Shown here one piece after another: positions 34,070-43,474 of a stretch of 64,000 nt of DNA; position 1 is the stretch's first letter, and each line of letters starts with the position of its first letter. The notes beneath the pieces were generated by a model. The model saw only the letters and a program-made list of their open reading frames with translations. It made no database searches and had not been told where the DNA came from. This DNA is from Massilia putida (GTDB taxonomy: Bacteria > Pseudomonadota > Gammaproteobacteria > Burkholderiales > Burkholderiaceae_D). Location of the stretch: positions 3,968,001-4,032,000 of the forward strand of contig NZ_CP019038.1 in assembly GCF_001941825.1 (NCBI RefSeq), read 5' to 3'. Both the position numbers and the translations under genes were made by a program.

Positions 34070-35287
34070 TTAGTGTTGGTAGCCGTCGGTAAGCGTGCCG
34101 AGGAACTGGACCAGGTCGGCGATTTCGGCCTCGTTCAATGCCGGCGCCATGCCCGGGCGACGGTTGTAAGGGACTTCCGCCGTGTTCACGTTCCCGCGCA
34201 TCGCCGGCGGCAAGTCGTTGAACTTGTCCACGGTCCCGTCGGCGTTCACCGGATACCAGCGTTCCGGGTTCGTATCGCGCGTGACGTAGAAGCGGACGAC
34301 GTCGGTCAGGTTCGTGAACGCGCCGTTGTGGAAGAAGACTTTGCGCGTCGCCACGTTACGCAAGGTCGGCACCTTGAAGGCGCCGCACAGGTCCGTGCGA
34401 TCGGCGAGATCGGTGCGATCGGGGCCGCACAGGCCCAGGTCGAAGTAGGCCGCATCCTGCGTGGCCGCGATGCGCATGTTGCGCGGCACGCCGAGGTTGT
34501 CGTAGCTGAAATCGGTGAACAAGGGAGCGCTGCCGCCGGCACCGCGCGCGCTCGGGTGACACGCCGCGCAATTACCTTTCGTCGGATCGTTGAACAACGC
34601 CAGGCCGCGCAGCTCCGCATCGGACAGCTTGGCTTTGCCGGCCAGGAACAGGTCGTACTTCGAATCGAACGGGTGGAAACGCGGATCCTCGTTCTCGAAC
34701 TGTTGCAGCGCAAACTGGGCACGGCTGAACGCCTGGTCGACATTGTCGAAGATGTTGTCGCCGAAGGTGGCACGGAATTGCGCCGCGTACGACGCGCGCT
34801 GCAGCCGCGCGACGACGTCCGCCTTGCTGACGTTGGCCATCTCGTGCGCCGCCAGGAACGGCCGTTCGGCCTGCTCCTGCAGCGTACGCGCGCGGCCGTC
34901 GCGGTTGAAGCCGCCGACAGGCGTGCCGTCCGCCTCGAAGTGGAACGCCGGCGTCTGCTGCATGTAGCGCAGCGACGGCGACGCGCGGAAGCCCGGCACG
35001 TCGCCGTTCGGGCCGCCGAGCTGCACGGCAAAATCGTTGGTGGGGCCGTGCGCGTTATCTGGACTGTGGCAGGTTGCGCACGACTGCCGGCCGGATGCCG
35101 ACAGCGAGACGTCGTTGTAGATCTTCTCGCCCAGAACGGCGCTGGGGCTGAACGACGCCGACACGGCCGCGGCCGTCGACGTGGCTGGCGTGGAACCACT
35201 GTCGCCACCGCCTCCGCAAGCCGTGAGGGCACCCGAAAGAAGAATGGTCAGGAACAGGACTGCAGGGCGAGGCTTCAGATGACGCAT
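34070..35287 (-). CDS. Di-haem cytochrome c peroxidase (MauG/CcpA family) lipoprotein
   Basis: This 405-residue lipoprotein (signal LSGALTAC) has two CxxCH haem sites, CATCH and CAACH, and the family's GLALFNDP, KVPTLRNVA and FFHNGAFTNL segments. The enzymes reduce hydrogen peroxide or catalyse haem-based oxidation in the periplasm. It is first in a five-gene operon running through porin, FMN-binding protein, ApbE and b-type cytochrome. A Fur-like box precedes it, suggesting iron-limited expression. Confidence 0.88.
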   Translation of the reverse strand: MRHLKPRPAVLFLTILLSGALTACGGGGDSGSTPATSTAAAVSASFSPSAVLGEKIYNDVSLSASGRQSCATCHSPDNAHGPTNDFAVQLGGPNGDVPGFRASPSLRYMQQTPAFHFEADGTPVGGFNRDGRARTLQEQAERPFLAAHEMANVSKADVVARLQRASYAAQFRATFGDNIFDNVDQAFSRAQFALQQFENEDPRFHPFDSKYDLFLAGKAKLSDAELRGLALFNDPTKGNCAACHPSARGAGGSAPLFTDFSYDNLGVPRNMRIAATQDAAYFDLGLCGPDRTDLADRTDLCGAFKVPTLRNVATRKVFFHNGAFTNLTDVVRFYVTRDTNPERWYPVNADGTVDKFNDLPPAMRGNVNTAEVPYNRRPGMAPALNEAEIADLVQFLGTLTDGYQH

Positions 35288-35300
35288 GCTCAGACGATAA

Positions 35301-35325
35301 TAAGAATCTAAATGAGAATTATTCT
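35301..35325. promoter_or_regulatory. Fur-like box upstream of the peroxidase operon
   Basis: The AT-rich stretch containing AATGAGAATTATT resembles the Fur consensus of inverted GATAAT/ATTATC hexamers and stands out in a GC-rich region. It lies about 20-40 bases before the start codon. Fur control is an inference. Confidence 0.55.
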
Positions 35326-35485
35326 AGTTTATCGTTGGATTCGTAGCAATGTACTTACAATGCAAAAGCGCCCGATGAGATATCTCATGTATCCAAATCG
35401 CAACGAATCCAACAGGTTGGGCGGTGTGTTGGATTGAAACCGACACAAACCGCCGCACAGGCCGCCTGCGACGTGACTCCTCGGT

Positions 35486-35501
35486 TGGCATGCTCCATGC
35501 A
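35486..35501 (+). promoter_or_regulatory. Sigma-54 promoter upstream of peptide 7
   Basis: TGGCAT, five bases, then ATGCA: two mismatches from TGGCAC-N5-TTGCA, with the GG and GC dinucleotides at the right spacing. It starts 78 bases before the start codon of peptide 7. Confidence 0.62.
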
Positions 35502-35563
35502 TAGATGCAAGTGGGCGGGTGACGTGCGCTCATCCCATTTCCGACTACCTGAGGAGAACTATC

Positions 35564-35776
35564 ATGGACACATTGACGATCAAGGACCTGGCCTTCGACG
35601 ACGCGGCAGACGCGAACGCGCGCGTCCGGTCATTGTCAGCCGAGGAGATGACGCAAGTGCGCGGCGGCCGGGCGATCAGCGTGCTGGTCGACGGCCGGCC
35701 GGGCGGGACCGTGGACGATTTTTCGTTGAATATGGAGATATTCAAAGGGAACATCGGGGGGCCCATGGTGGTGTGA
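35564..35776 (+). CDS. Gly-Gly leader peptide precursor 7
   Basis: This 70-residue precursor has the shared TIKDLAFDD start but an extended 35-residue leader (AEEMTQVRGG). The core is short (35 residues): RAISVLVDGRPGG, then GNIGGPMVV. No cysteine. GAGGAG lies 8 bases before the ATG. It sits 11 kb from the peptide cluster, just before the attTn7 insertion, and would have converged on glmS before the transposon arrived. Confidence 0.78.
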   Translation: MDTLTIKDLAFDDAADANARVRSLSAEEMTQVRGGRAISVLVDGRPGGTVDDFSLNMEIFKGNIGGPMVV

Positions 35777-35783
35777 GCCGGGC

Positions 35784-35931
35784 TGTGCACAAACAATAAT
35801 GTTTGACACAGGCGTCCCTGATAAATCAACAGTTTACACGTTCGTTGCACAACTTGCTGCGAAATAATGTCTGGCACAAGTGCGCGTCAAAATCTTTGAA
35901 GTATGCAGTTTGCAGCAATAAAGTTTGACAC
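35784..35931 (+). repeat. Tn7-like left end of the attTn7 element, site type B
   Basis: A terminal TGT is followed by three 16- or 17-base sites, ACAATAATGTTTGACAC (35,793) and variants at 35,862 and 35,915, spaced roughly 50-70 bases apart. Wide spacing marks the left end. Confidence 0.72.
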
Positions 35932-36013
35932 AGTCCGCAGCAGCTTGGGCAACGAATTTCGATCCCTCGTCACCAAATCTGTACTTTTCCGATGCTGCAC
36001 CCGACAATACGTA

Positions 36014-36781
36014 ATGGACAAGCTACCGCAATTCAAATGGCGATCAGGGTACGGTGATGTCATCTGCCATCGCTATGATGACGTAGTTCAAGACTACTGG
36101 ACGAACGTGGCCCTGCCGGCGCTGGACCATGCTGTGAAAGAGGTGGCCTTCTGGGCAAGTAATCAAGAGGGCGCAGCGCCCTTTGTCCACGCTAACATGG
36201 TTGACCAGCTGTCCGTTACGGCGGCGGCGATGTGTCTATCGATCCAGTCGATCTGGGAACGTCAATTACGTGCTTATCTTCTCGCCTGCATCGACTGGAA
36301 AGATGACAAATTGGCCAAGAGGATCCAACACGCAACTTGGGATGCGCTCCAGGCGTTGTTCACCGAATTGCGTGGCGTACCCATGCAAGCGTTTCTGAGC
36401 TACCATGACCTCAACCTTCTTGCGCAGCTGGGTAACGTATGTCGTCACGGCGCTGGCCGGACTGCAAACGCACTCTGGCGCAACCATCCTAGTTTGTGGC
36501 CGGGAACCACGTGGCCAGCCGACTCGGCGCTCGCCCCGCCAATTGAGCAAATCTGTATCGGTAAGGAGTTGCTGGCTCGCATGGTGGACGCGATTGCCAG
36601 CTTCTGGCAGATGATCGGCTACCTGTACAAGGAAGGCATCACCGTCAAACACGAGTCATTGGTGCGCGCGCTGCCGGCAGATCGCGCGCAGTTCGCCGAC
36701 GCGATCGCACATTTCAATTTCGTGGTGCGCGAAATCGGTCTAGTCTACAGTACGCCGCCGGGACCGGCGTCAGCTCTTTGA
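36014..36781 (+). CDS. Uncharacterised helical protein, possibly HEPN-like
   Basis: This 255-residue protein (using ATG 36,014; an open frame continues to 35,903) is mostly helical. It has the conserved-looking LLAQLGNVCRHGAG, in which an arginine-histidine pair could be an RNase-type active site as in HEPN proteins, but the spacing does not match the standard Rx4-6H motif. It is the first cargo gene inside the left end and converges on the SMC-like ATPase gene. I cannot assign a function. The last 50 bases before 36,014 contain no ribosome site I would trust. Confidence 0.55.
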   Translation: MDKLPQFKWRSGYGDVICHRYDDVVQDYWTNVALPALDHAVKEVAFWASNQEGAAPFVHANMVDQLSVTAAAMCLSIQSIWERQLRAYLLACIDWKDDKLAKRIQHATWDALQALFTELRGVPMQAFLSYHDLNLLAQLGNVCRHGAGRTANALWRNHPSLWPGTTWPADSALAPPIEQICIGKELLARMVDAIASFWQMIGYLYKEGITVKHESLVRALPADRAQFADAIAHFNFVVREIGLVYSTPPGPASAL

Positions 36782-36799
36782 GCTCTCGTTTGGAAGCTC

Positions 36800-37613
36800 C
36801 TATGCAGAAATCTCCGAAACCAAAGGGCCTTCGGCGCCAATAGCTTGGAAGCGGTAGAACCTTGCGGCCGCCCCCATGTGACGGAACTTATGTCGAGCAA
36901 GCTGCAACAGCTTCTCGTCGCACGTGGAAATGACGAACTGCCGCTCACCCTCCGGAGAACTCTGCAACCCAAGAATCAGGTCGAGTAGAGCATACGTGTT
37001 CAGGTCATCAAAGTGGGTGACTGGGTCGTCCATCATGATGGACGAGAAGCCGGACCAAGTCTGAGAGCTGCAGGCGGTGAGGAACAGGCCCAAGACGAGG
37101 GTCTGCACCTGCGACTGGCTAAAGAAATCTGTCGGCCTCAGTGTCTCTCCCTTTCGATGGATACGAATGTCGATGGCCGAATCCTTGCTGGTAACCTCAA
37201 CTTCGCCGAAGCCATAAACAGGACGGAGTCGCTGCTGAATGACGGCCGTCCTCGGCCCATACTCGGAGATGAAGTGCTCTGTCGCATAGGCCTGCTGCGT
37301 GCTGAGAAGCTTCTTGACTTCAGTAAAATAGCCGACCCAAGGCTGAACGTTCTGCGCGCGAGCGGTAGCTTCCTGAATTACGGCCTCGTTGGCAAGAATG
37401 CGCTGCCTGATGTTCTCGAAGGCAGCGGAAGTAGCAGCGGTGTCTACAGCCACCTCGAGTTCTGCAACGCGGTCCCGCAGACCTAACGCCGAGGCCTCGC
37501 GTCCCGCGGCGATTTCCACCTGTTGACGGAGCTGCTCCTGTGATACTGCGCTGTCGAACTTTACAGCTGCGAGTGCCGACAAGATCGACTGGATGCGCGC
37601 TTGATGCCCCATC
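36800..37613 (-). pseudogene. SMC/RecN-like AAA ATPase, C-terminal fragment split by IS21
   Basis: About 270 residues of coiled-coil protein end in an ABC-type ATPase C-lobe: SIMMDDPVTHFDDLN (Walker B and D-loop) and a QFVISTCDEKLLQLA segment. The upstream part is cut at 37,613 by the IS21-family element. The missing upstream stretch is found inverted at 38,947-39,214. Rejoining them at the duplicated CCCCATC gives an open frame (QANQAWMG + HQARIQ). Such ATPases often occur in phage-defence systems, but no partner is certain. The N-terminus is not found in the window. Confidence 0.8.
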
Positions 37614-37825
37614 TGCGTATTCCAGACCAAACTGGACACCCATTCCACGGCAAACTGGACACTGATTCCGCGGCAAACTGGACACCCGTTCCAGCGCAAA
37701 CTGGACACTGATTCCGCTCCAAACTGGACAGTTTGAAGCGGGCCGAAGGGGCTGGCGGCAAGGGATAACTGTGGCACTCTCGCGGATTTTTCCGGGAGGG
37801 TTGCTTGACCAACAAAAGGTTATCC

Positions 37826-38946
37826 ATGCGCAAAATCCATGAAGTCCTGCGGCTGCATTTCGAGCACGGCCGCTCCAAGCGGGAGATCGCCCGCATCATC
37901 AACGCCTCGCCGACCACCGTGTCGGACTACCTGGCCCGCGCCAAGGTGGCAGGCTTGCCGTATCCGATGCCGGCGGATCTTGACGACGCCGCGCTTGAGT
38001 GGCGGCTGTTTCCGCCGAGCGAGCCATCGTCAGTGAAGCGTCCGGCGCCGAACTGGCTGACGGTGCACAACGAGCTGCGCCGCAAGGGCGTCACGCTCGA
38101 GCTGCTGTGGCAGGAGTACAAGGTCGAGCAGGCCGACGGCCTGCAGTACAGCGCCTTCTGCGACCACTACCGCCGCTGGCGCCAGCAGCTGACGCTGTCG
38201 ATGCGCCAGACCCACACGCCGGGCGAACGGCTGTTCGTCGACTATGCCGGCCAGACCGTCGGCGTCACCGACGGCGCCACCGGCGAAATCCGCGACGCGC
38301 AGATCTTTGTCGCCGTACTGGGCGCGTCGAACTACACCTATCTCGAAGCCACCTGGAGCCAGCAGCTGCCTGACTGGATTGGCAGCCACGTGCGCGCGCT
38401 CGAGTTCTTCGGCGGCTGCACGGAGCTGTGGGTACCGGACAACCTGCGCAGCGGCGTGACCAAGGCGTCGCGCTACGAGCCGGACCTCAACCCGACCTAC
38501 CACGACCTGGCGGAGCACTACGGCGTGGCCGTGCTGCCGGCACGTGCCCGACGTCCGAAAGATAAAGCGAAGGTCGAGAACGGCGTGCTGGTGATCACCC
38601 GTTGGGTGCTGGCGCGGCTGCGCCACCAGCGCTTCTTCAGCCTCAACGAGCTCAATCGCGCACTGCGGACCCTGCTGGCCGATGTGAACCAGCGGCCCTT
38701 CAAGAAGCTGCCGGGCTGCCGCGCCAGCGCCTTTGCGGAGATGGACCAGCCGGCCCTGCGTCCGCTGCCGCAACGGCGCTACGAGTACGCCGAATGGAAG
38801 GTGGCCCGGGTGGGCATCGACTATCACGTCGAGATCGACGGGCACTACTACTCGGTACCATGCCAGCACGCGCGCGCCCAGGTGGACGTGCGCGTCACCA
38901 AGATGACCGTCGAAATCTTCCAGCGCGGCCAGCGCATCGCCAGCCA
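37826..38946 (+). pseudogene. istA: IS21-family IstA transposase, N-terminal two-thirds
   Basis: This is an IS21-type DDE transposase starting MRKIHEVLRLHF with a helix-turn-helix (KREIARIINASPTTVSDYL), the first catalytic aspartate in LFVDYAGQT, the second in ELWVPDNLRSG and the glutamate in KDKAKVENGVL. The true protein is interrupted at 38,946; the reading frame continues into unrelated SMC-gene sequence. The missing C-terminus lies on the opposite strand at 40,187-40,595. An ATG 21 bases into the open frame was used as start. Confidence 0.88.
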
Positions 38947-39214
38947 AGCTATCGAGGCTACGCAGAACGATGTACAGAAGCGCCTGACCGAATTGCTCAA
39001 TCAAGCAAGTCAAGCCTCCATTGATCTCGCAAGCGGCTTACAAGCACTTACCGATACCGAGCGCGACACCGAAGAACAGCGGGCAGCGATGAGCGCTGCC
39101 GCCCAATCGGCCGATGAGCATGTCGACGCTCAGAAAGCAGTCCAGGCGGCCGCAAAAGCAGCTGTCACTGCTGCCCGCACGAGCCACCAACAGGCGAATC
39201 AAGCTTGGATGGGG
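38947..39214 (+). pseudogene. Inverted internal fragment of the SMC-like ATPase gene
   Basis: The forward frame encodes a charged alanine-rich coiled coil (SAAAQSADEHVDAQKAVQAA) ending in HQQANQAWMG. It joins in frame to the fragment at 36,800-37,613 when inverted back. No Walker A segment is present here or elsewhere in the window. Confidence 0.78.
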
Positions 39215-39343
39215 TGCGTATTCCGCCGAAACTGGACACCCGTTCCGCCGCAAACTGGACACGCATTCCAGCGCAAACTGGACACCTGTTCCAGGCCAAA
39301 CTGGACACTCGGGGCGTGACGGCACGGGGTCGAGGTTCGGGTT

Positions 39344-40096
39344 TTACTCCTGATGAGCTGGTCTTGTCAAATTGGCCCGTTTTTTTCGCAGGGAATCTCC
39401 TTTCAAGTTGAGCTGGTGGGCGTTGTGGACGAGCCGGTCAAGGATGGCGTCGGCCAGGGTCGGGTCGCCGATGGCGGGATGCCAGTGCTCGATGGGCAGC
39501 TGGCTGGTCACGATGGTCGAGCGGGTTCCGTGGCGGTCGTCGAGCACTTCCAGCAGGTCGCGCCGGTGGGCATCGTCGAGCACAGCCAGGCCCCAGTCGT
39601 CGATCACGAGCGTGTCGATCCTGGCCAGTTGCTTGAGCAGCTTGCCATAGCGCCCGTCGGCACGGCCAATGCCCAGTTCGTCGAGCAGGCGCGGCAAGCG
39701 CACGTAGTACGCGCTGTAGCCCTGGCGGCAGGCCTAGTGTGCCAGCGCGCATGCGAGCCAGGTCTTGCCCACGCCGGTGGGGCCGGTCAGCAGCACGTTC
39801 TGCCTGTCAGTCAGCCATTGCCCGGCCAGCAAGCGCTGAAACAGCGCCTTGTCGAGGCCACGCGGGTGGCGGTAGTCGATGTCCTCGGCGGCTGTGTTGG
39901 GTTTGAGCCTGGCGCGCTGTAGGCGCAGGGCCAGTGCCTTCCCGTCGCGCTCGGTCACTTCATGGTCTACCAGCAGGCCGAGACGCTCTTCGAAAGTCAG
40001 ATGGTCCAGGTCCAGTGCGCTCTGCTCGGCAAAGGCGCGCGCCATTCCAAACAGCTTCAGGCGCGTCAGTTTGTCGTGGGTGGGATGATGCAACAT
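39344..40096 (-). pseudogene. istB: IS21-family IstB helper ATPase with in-frame stop
   Basis: This 250-codon IstB has Walker A GPTGVGKTW (about residues 106-114) and [15 protein letters not shown] (Walker B). Codon 121 is TAG (39,734-39,736), which breaks the protein in the middle of its ATPase domain. The residues on each side read ACALAH and [12 protein letters not shown], as in an intact IstB, so this is a single nonsense change. The start ATG 40,096 has AAAGGA upstream. Without suppression the element cannot move by itself. Confidence 0.87.
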
Positions 40097-40186
40097 GGTA
40101 CGTCCTTTCATGGTTGCAGAGCGCGCCCGGGGGGGCGCAGCTTCCGCGTTCAATGCATAAATTGTTTATATCGTTTATTCGCGATG

Positions 40187-40647
40187 TCAGTGCAGCTGAT
40201 GCGATTGGTAGTAGGCGGCGCCGCGCAGGTTCTCGTGCTCGGGCAAGTCGAGCGTGCGCTGCACGCCCTGCGGTTGCTGGTCGAGTCCGTTCTTGAGGAT
40301 GGCCTGCACGCTCTTCCAGCTCACCGCACCGTGCTTGAGGGCGTGGGCGCAGGCCGCCTCCAGGCGTTCGACGCCATATCGCTGGCCCAACGACAGCACG
40401 CCGAGGCAGCTGCGGTAAGCCTGCTGGGGATGACGCCGCTGATGCAGCAGCCGCTCAACCAGCACCGCGCAACGCGGCCCGATCGCAGCGGCCCGCGTCG
40501 TCAGCGTGGTGGCGTTCCAGCCGGCGACTTCACGGTGCGCCGCGGGCATGTGCGCGTCGATCGTCGTATGGCGGCCCTTGACGGTGCAGTAGGCGTGGCT
40601 GGCGATGCGCTGGCCGCGCTGGAAGATTTCGACGGTCATCTTGGTGA
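40187..40647 (-). pseudogene. IstA C-terminal fragment on the inverted segment
   Basis: The frame runs from the 52-base repeat (TKMTVEIFQRGQRIAS) into HAYCTVKGRHTTIDAHMP and on to the end of IstA (ENLRGAAYYQSHQLH), 33 bases before the istB open frame. It completes the IstA on the other strand. The sequence between 40,648 and 40,891 contains no feature I recognise. Confidence 0.85.
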
Positions 40648-40891
40648 GCCGAGCCAAGGGCGAACCTCTCGTACGCTGGCGTCTTCTACGCACCGCCGGA
40701 TTGACCTGTCCTTTGGCACCTCAAGTTGAAAAGCTCCTGGGCGTACTTCTCCAAGGCAGGTGACAGACCACGTCGATTCACGATAAACATTCGATGAACA
40801 AACACTATTCCTATACGTCAAAGCTCGCCAAGAACGTGTTTCGGTTGCTGTCGCCGCTCCCGATTCTCGTAATTGAGGTAAATGTGTGATT

Positions 40892-43421
40892 TTAGGAGAC
40901 GATATCAATCGTCGTCGCTTGCGCTGGCACCGCGATCGTCGTTTTCACCGCAATCGGCGCATACAGGTCGACGGCCGTCGTGACGCTTTCAGACACCTCC
41001 AGCGAGACGACAAGGGCATAGCGCGCGGTTGTCCTGAACTGACCAGCTTCCTTCCAGTCCTTCCACCAGCCACCGACGGGGATGACCGCAATCTGGGATT
41101 TGGTCGCCAATTGCGCGGCGGTGCCAACCCACACATCTGAGTGAACCGAGCCCTTTGCGCGAAGTTGTGTGCCCATTATCCAGTTCTCACTGTCGGGATC
41201 CCCATGCGTATCCGTGTCATCCTCGTCGCGTTCAAGCTTGTTAATGCGTTTGAGGAACATCTCTTCGGATTCGGTGGCGCCGCGTACGGCAAAGCGCAAG
41301 GCGTAGGACTGATAGCGGAACTTGCTTTGCCAGCCCCGCCGTGCCGGATTCGGCTCGACGAAATACGACAGCGTCACTCGCATCGCCACTTCGCCATCGA
41401 GTGCGAGCAGCTCGTCCCGGGGCCAAGGCAGGTCATGTAGCTGCATCTGTCCGAGCTTGACGTTGGAGCCGTCGAGACGATAGGGATAAAATTCCCGTTC
41501 GATGACCATGGTCGCGCGGCGCCGGGTAGATGACCGGGACCTCTCCGCGCTGACCAGGCCATAACCAAACGTGCGCAGCAGGTTAATCTTGTCCTGCTTT
41601 CGTACGTTAACCGGCAGGAGCCCCCGCATGGCGGGCGTATACCGTGCGCCGTGGACGACAAGTGCTCGGATCGTCTCGGGCCAGTAGGCCGGATATACCG
41701 CGCTGATATGGGCGCACAGGCGGGCCACTTCCGCCGCGGCCGCACTGGTGTCGCCGGATTCGGTCAGTGGCTCGTCGACCGGGTCTGGCGACGTCGTGAG
41801 CAGGCGCACGGATTCCGGCCCGACCGACACGTGCAAGCCGTGCTCCAGACAGCCGTTCCCTCCTTCTGCAACGACGTCCGGCTTGTAGGGCCAGGCGCCG
41901 CTCCATGCCGTGGACGTCCTTGAGGAGGGACTCAATGCGCCGGCCGCGGCAATTGCCACGTAGTTGGGATAGGTCGACGCATCCACATGCGTCAGGTCGG
42001 TCATGGCGCCGACGGTGATTGCATTCCAGGATTGCGCCGGGTTCTCGACGGTGCGCACCGCGTTCACGTGCGGGTATTGACTCCACTCTTGCCACGGCAC
42101 ATTTCCGGCGGATAGCACGAACAAACGCTGCTTCCGAACTTCCGGCTCGTCGTCGTCCTCGCTGCCAATCTCGGGGGCCGTCCTGCCGAACGATAGCTGG
42201 TCGATCGTCGCAGACCATTCGGACGGGGCACCGAATATGTCGCCAGACGAGGTGGTCATCATAGCGAAGGTCCGCCTTCTGCCGGGCGCCTGGATCTCAA
42301 CCCGGTTGGTTGCCAGGGCGGTGACCGCGCCATACAGGTGCACAGGGTTTTCGCCCTCTGGTGGAAGGATTTTCACCGACTCGAGACCGTGCGGTATCGT
42401 CACCGGCTCGCCAGAGGCGAGCGGCTCAGTCAGGTCTCCATAAAGGGCGAGACCGGCCATGCCGGTGCCGTGGCCATGGTGATCAGACACACCCCAGGTC
42501 GGCTCGACAGCGTGACAGTCGTCCGTATGCAGCGCCGGCCGTAACAGAGGATGGCCGTTGTTCACGCCCGTGTCGAGGAGCGTCACGAAAGGTCCGTCGT
42601 CCTCTCTCTTGCGTGGTGCGATCCGCCAAATCCTTAATCCAGCCGGCTTGTTCTTCTGGACTCAGGTCGGCCAGGAAGAACGCCGCGGTCGGCGGCACCG
42701 CGCGTACCTCAGCCACCAGATCCAACAGCTGCAGGGCGTTCTCGAACATCGGCCGGTTGCCCTTGGCCGCCACCACGACCCTTCCTGGGAAGGTGACGAA
42801 GCCCGGATCGACCTCGATTCCAAGACGCCCCGCCAGGTCCGCGAACCTGTCCCTGACGGCGCTGGATGACAGCTTCGACTTTCTCAACCATACTTGGCAC
42901 CAGGTCGGCTCGTCGGCGGGCATGGCCGCCGTGTCCGTCCAGAGCTGGGCAAACGCGGCGCGCCGGATATCGTGGATGGCGTTGACTAGGTTGGCATTGG
43001 CTGGCTTGTCGGTGTTGCGATAATTCTTGGACTGGTAGTCCTGGATGCGGCTGGCAAGTGCCGTCAGCTTTCCGTCCGGGACGAAAAGCGTGACCGTATC
43101 CGCAGCGCTGCCTTCGACCACTGAAAGCAGCTCCACACCATCTTTCTTCCATTCGAAGGTTTTATAATCGATCGAATTTTTCGGAACAATGTCGACGGCA
43201 ATCGTCAGGCCACTTTGCTGCGGGAGTTCGAGTTCCGCTCGTTGCGCATTCAAGTCCTGCTCGTGGACTTGTAGGGCAGCGACTTTGGCAAGCAACTGGC
43301 GCCCGTGCTCTTCCCGATCACGCTGCGGCGCGGTTTGCCGTCGAACAGAAAGCGGGGACTGAAAATCCTGTGATTGAACGAATCCGTTAATCACAATATG
43401 CGGAAGATTCTGTTCTGCCAT
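40892..43421 (-). pseudogene. Subtilase (S8) protease of an AAA/subtilase pair, frameshifted
   Basis: The C-terminal frame (40,892-42,586) carries the S8 triad: aspartate in TLLDTGVNNGH, histidine in HHGHGTGMAGL and serine in GDTSAAAAEVA. The N-terminal 270 residues are in another frame (42,606-43,421), beginning MAEQNLPHIVING. The two join near 42,610, where the coding switches from LADRTTQ to KREDDGPF. No secretion signal is present, so it acts in the cytoplasm. It follows an AAA+ ATPase gene; such pairs are found repeatedly in defence islands. Either the gene is broken or the frameshift is a sequencing error. Confidence 0.82.
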
Positions 43422-43474
43422 GCAAGGCCTTTCGAATTATCTCTTCGATAATTCTACAGGTTTCCTTGTGGATA

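Larger units (their letters stand above)
37614..40647. mobile_element. IS21-family element with inverted right half
   Basis: The left end (TGCGTATTCC at 37,614) is followed by several copies of CAAACTGGACAC. The right end (same TGCGTATTCC, at 39,215) carries the same repeats in the same orientation. Since the right half is inverted, both ends read the same way on the forward strand. A 7-base duplication (CCCCATC, 37,607-37,613; GATGGGG, 39,208-39,214) marks the insertion. Two 52-base copies in inverted orientation (38,895-38,946 and 40,596-40,647) flank the inverted segment. The span includes 268 bases of host SMC gene. Confidence 0.82.

Noticed and set aside
36014..36781. A firm HEPN ribonuclease call for this cargo gene
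   Set aside because: The Arg-His spacing does not match the standard motif.
37614..37735. CAAACTGGACAC repeats as a CRISPR or regulatory array
   Set aside because: They are the terminal repeats of the IS21-family element and recur at its other end.
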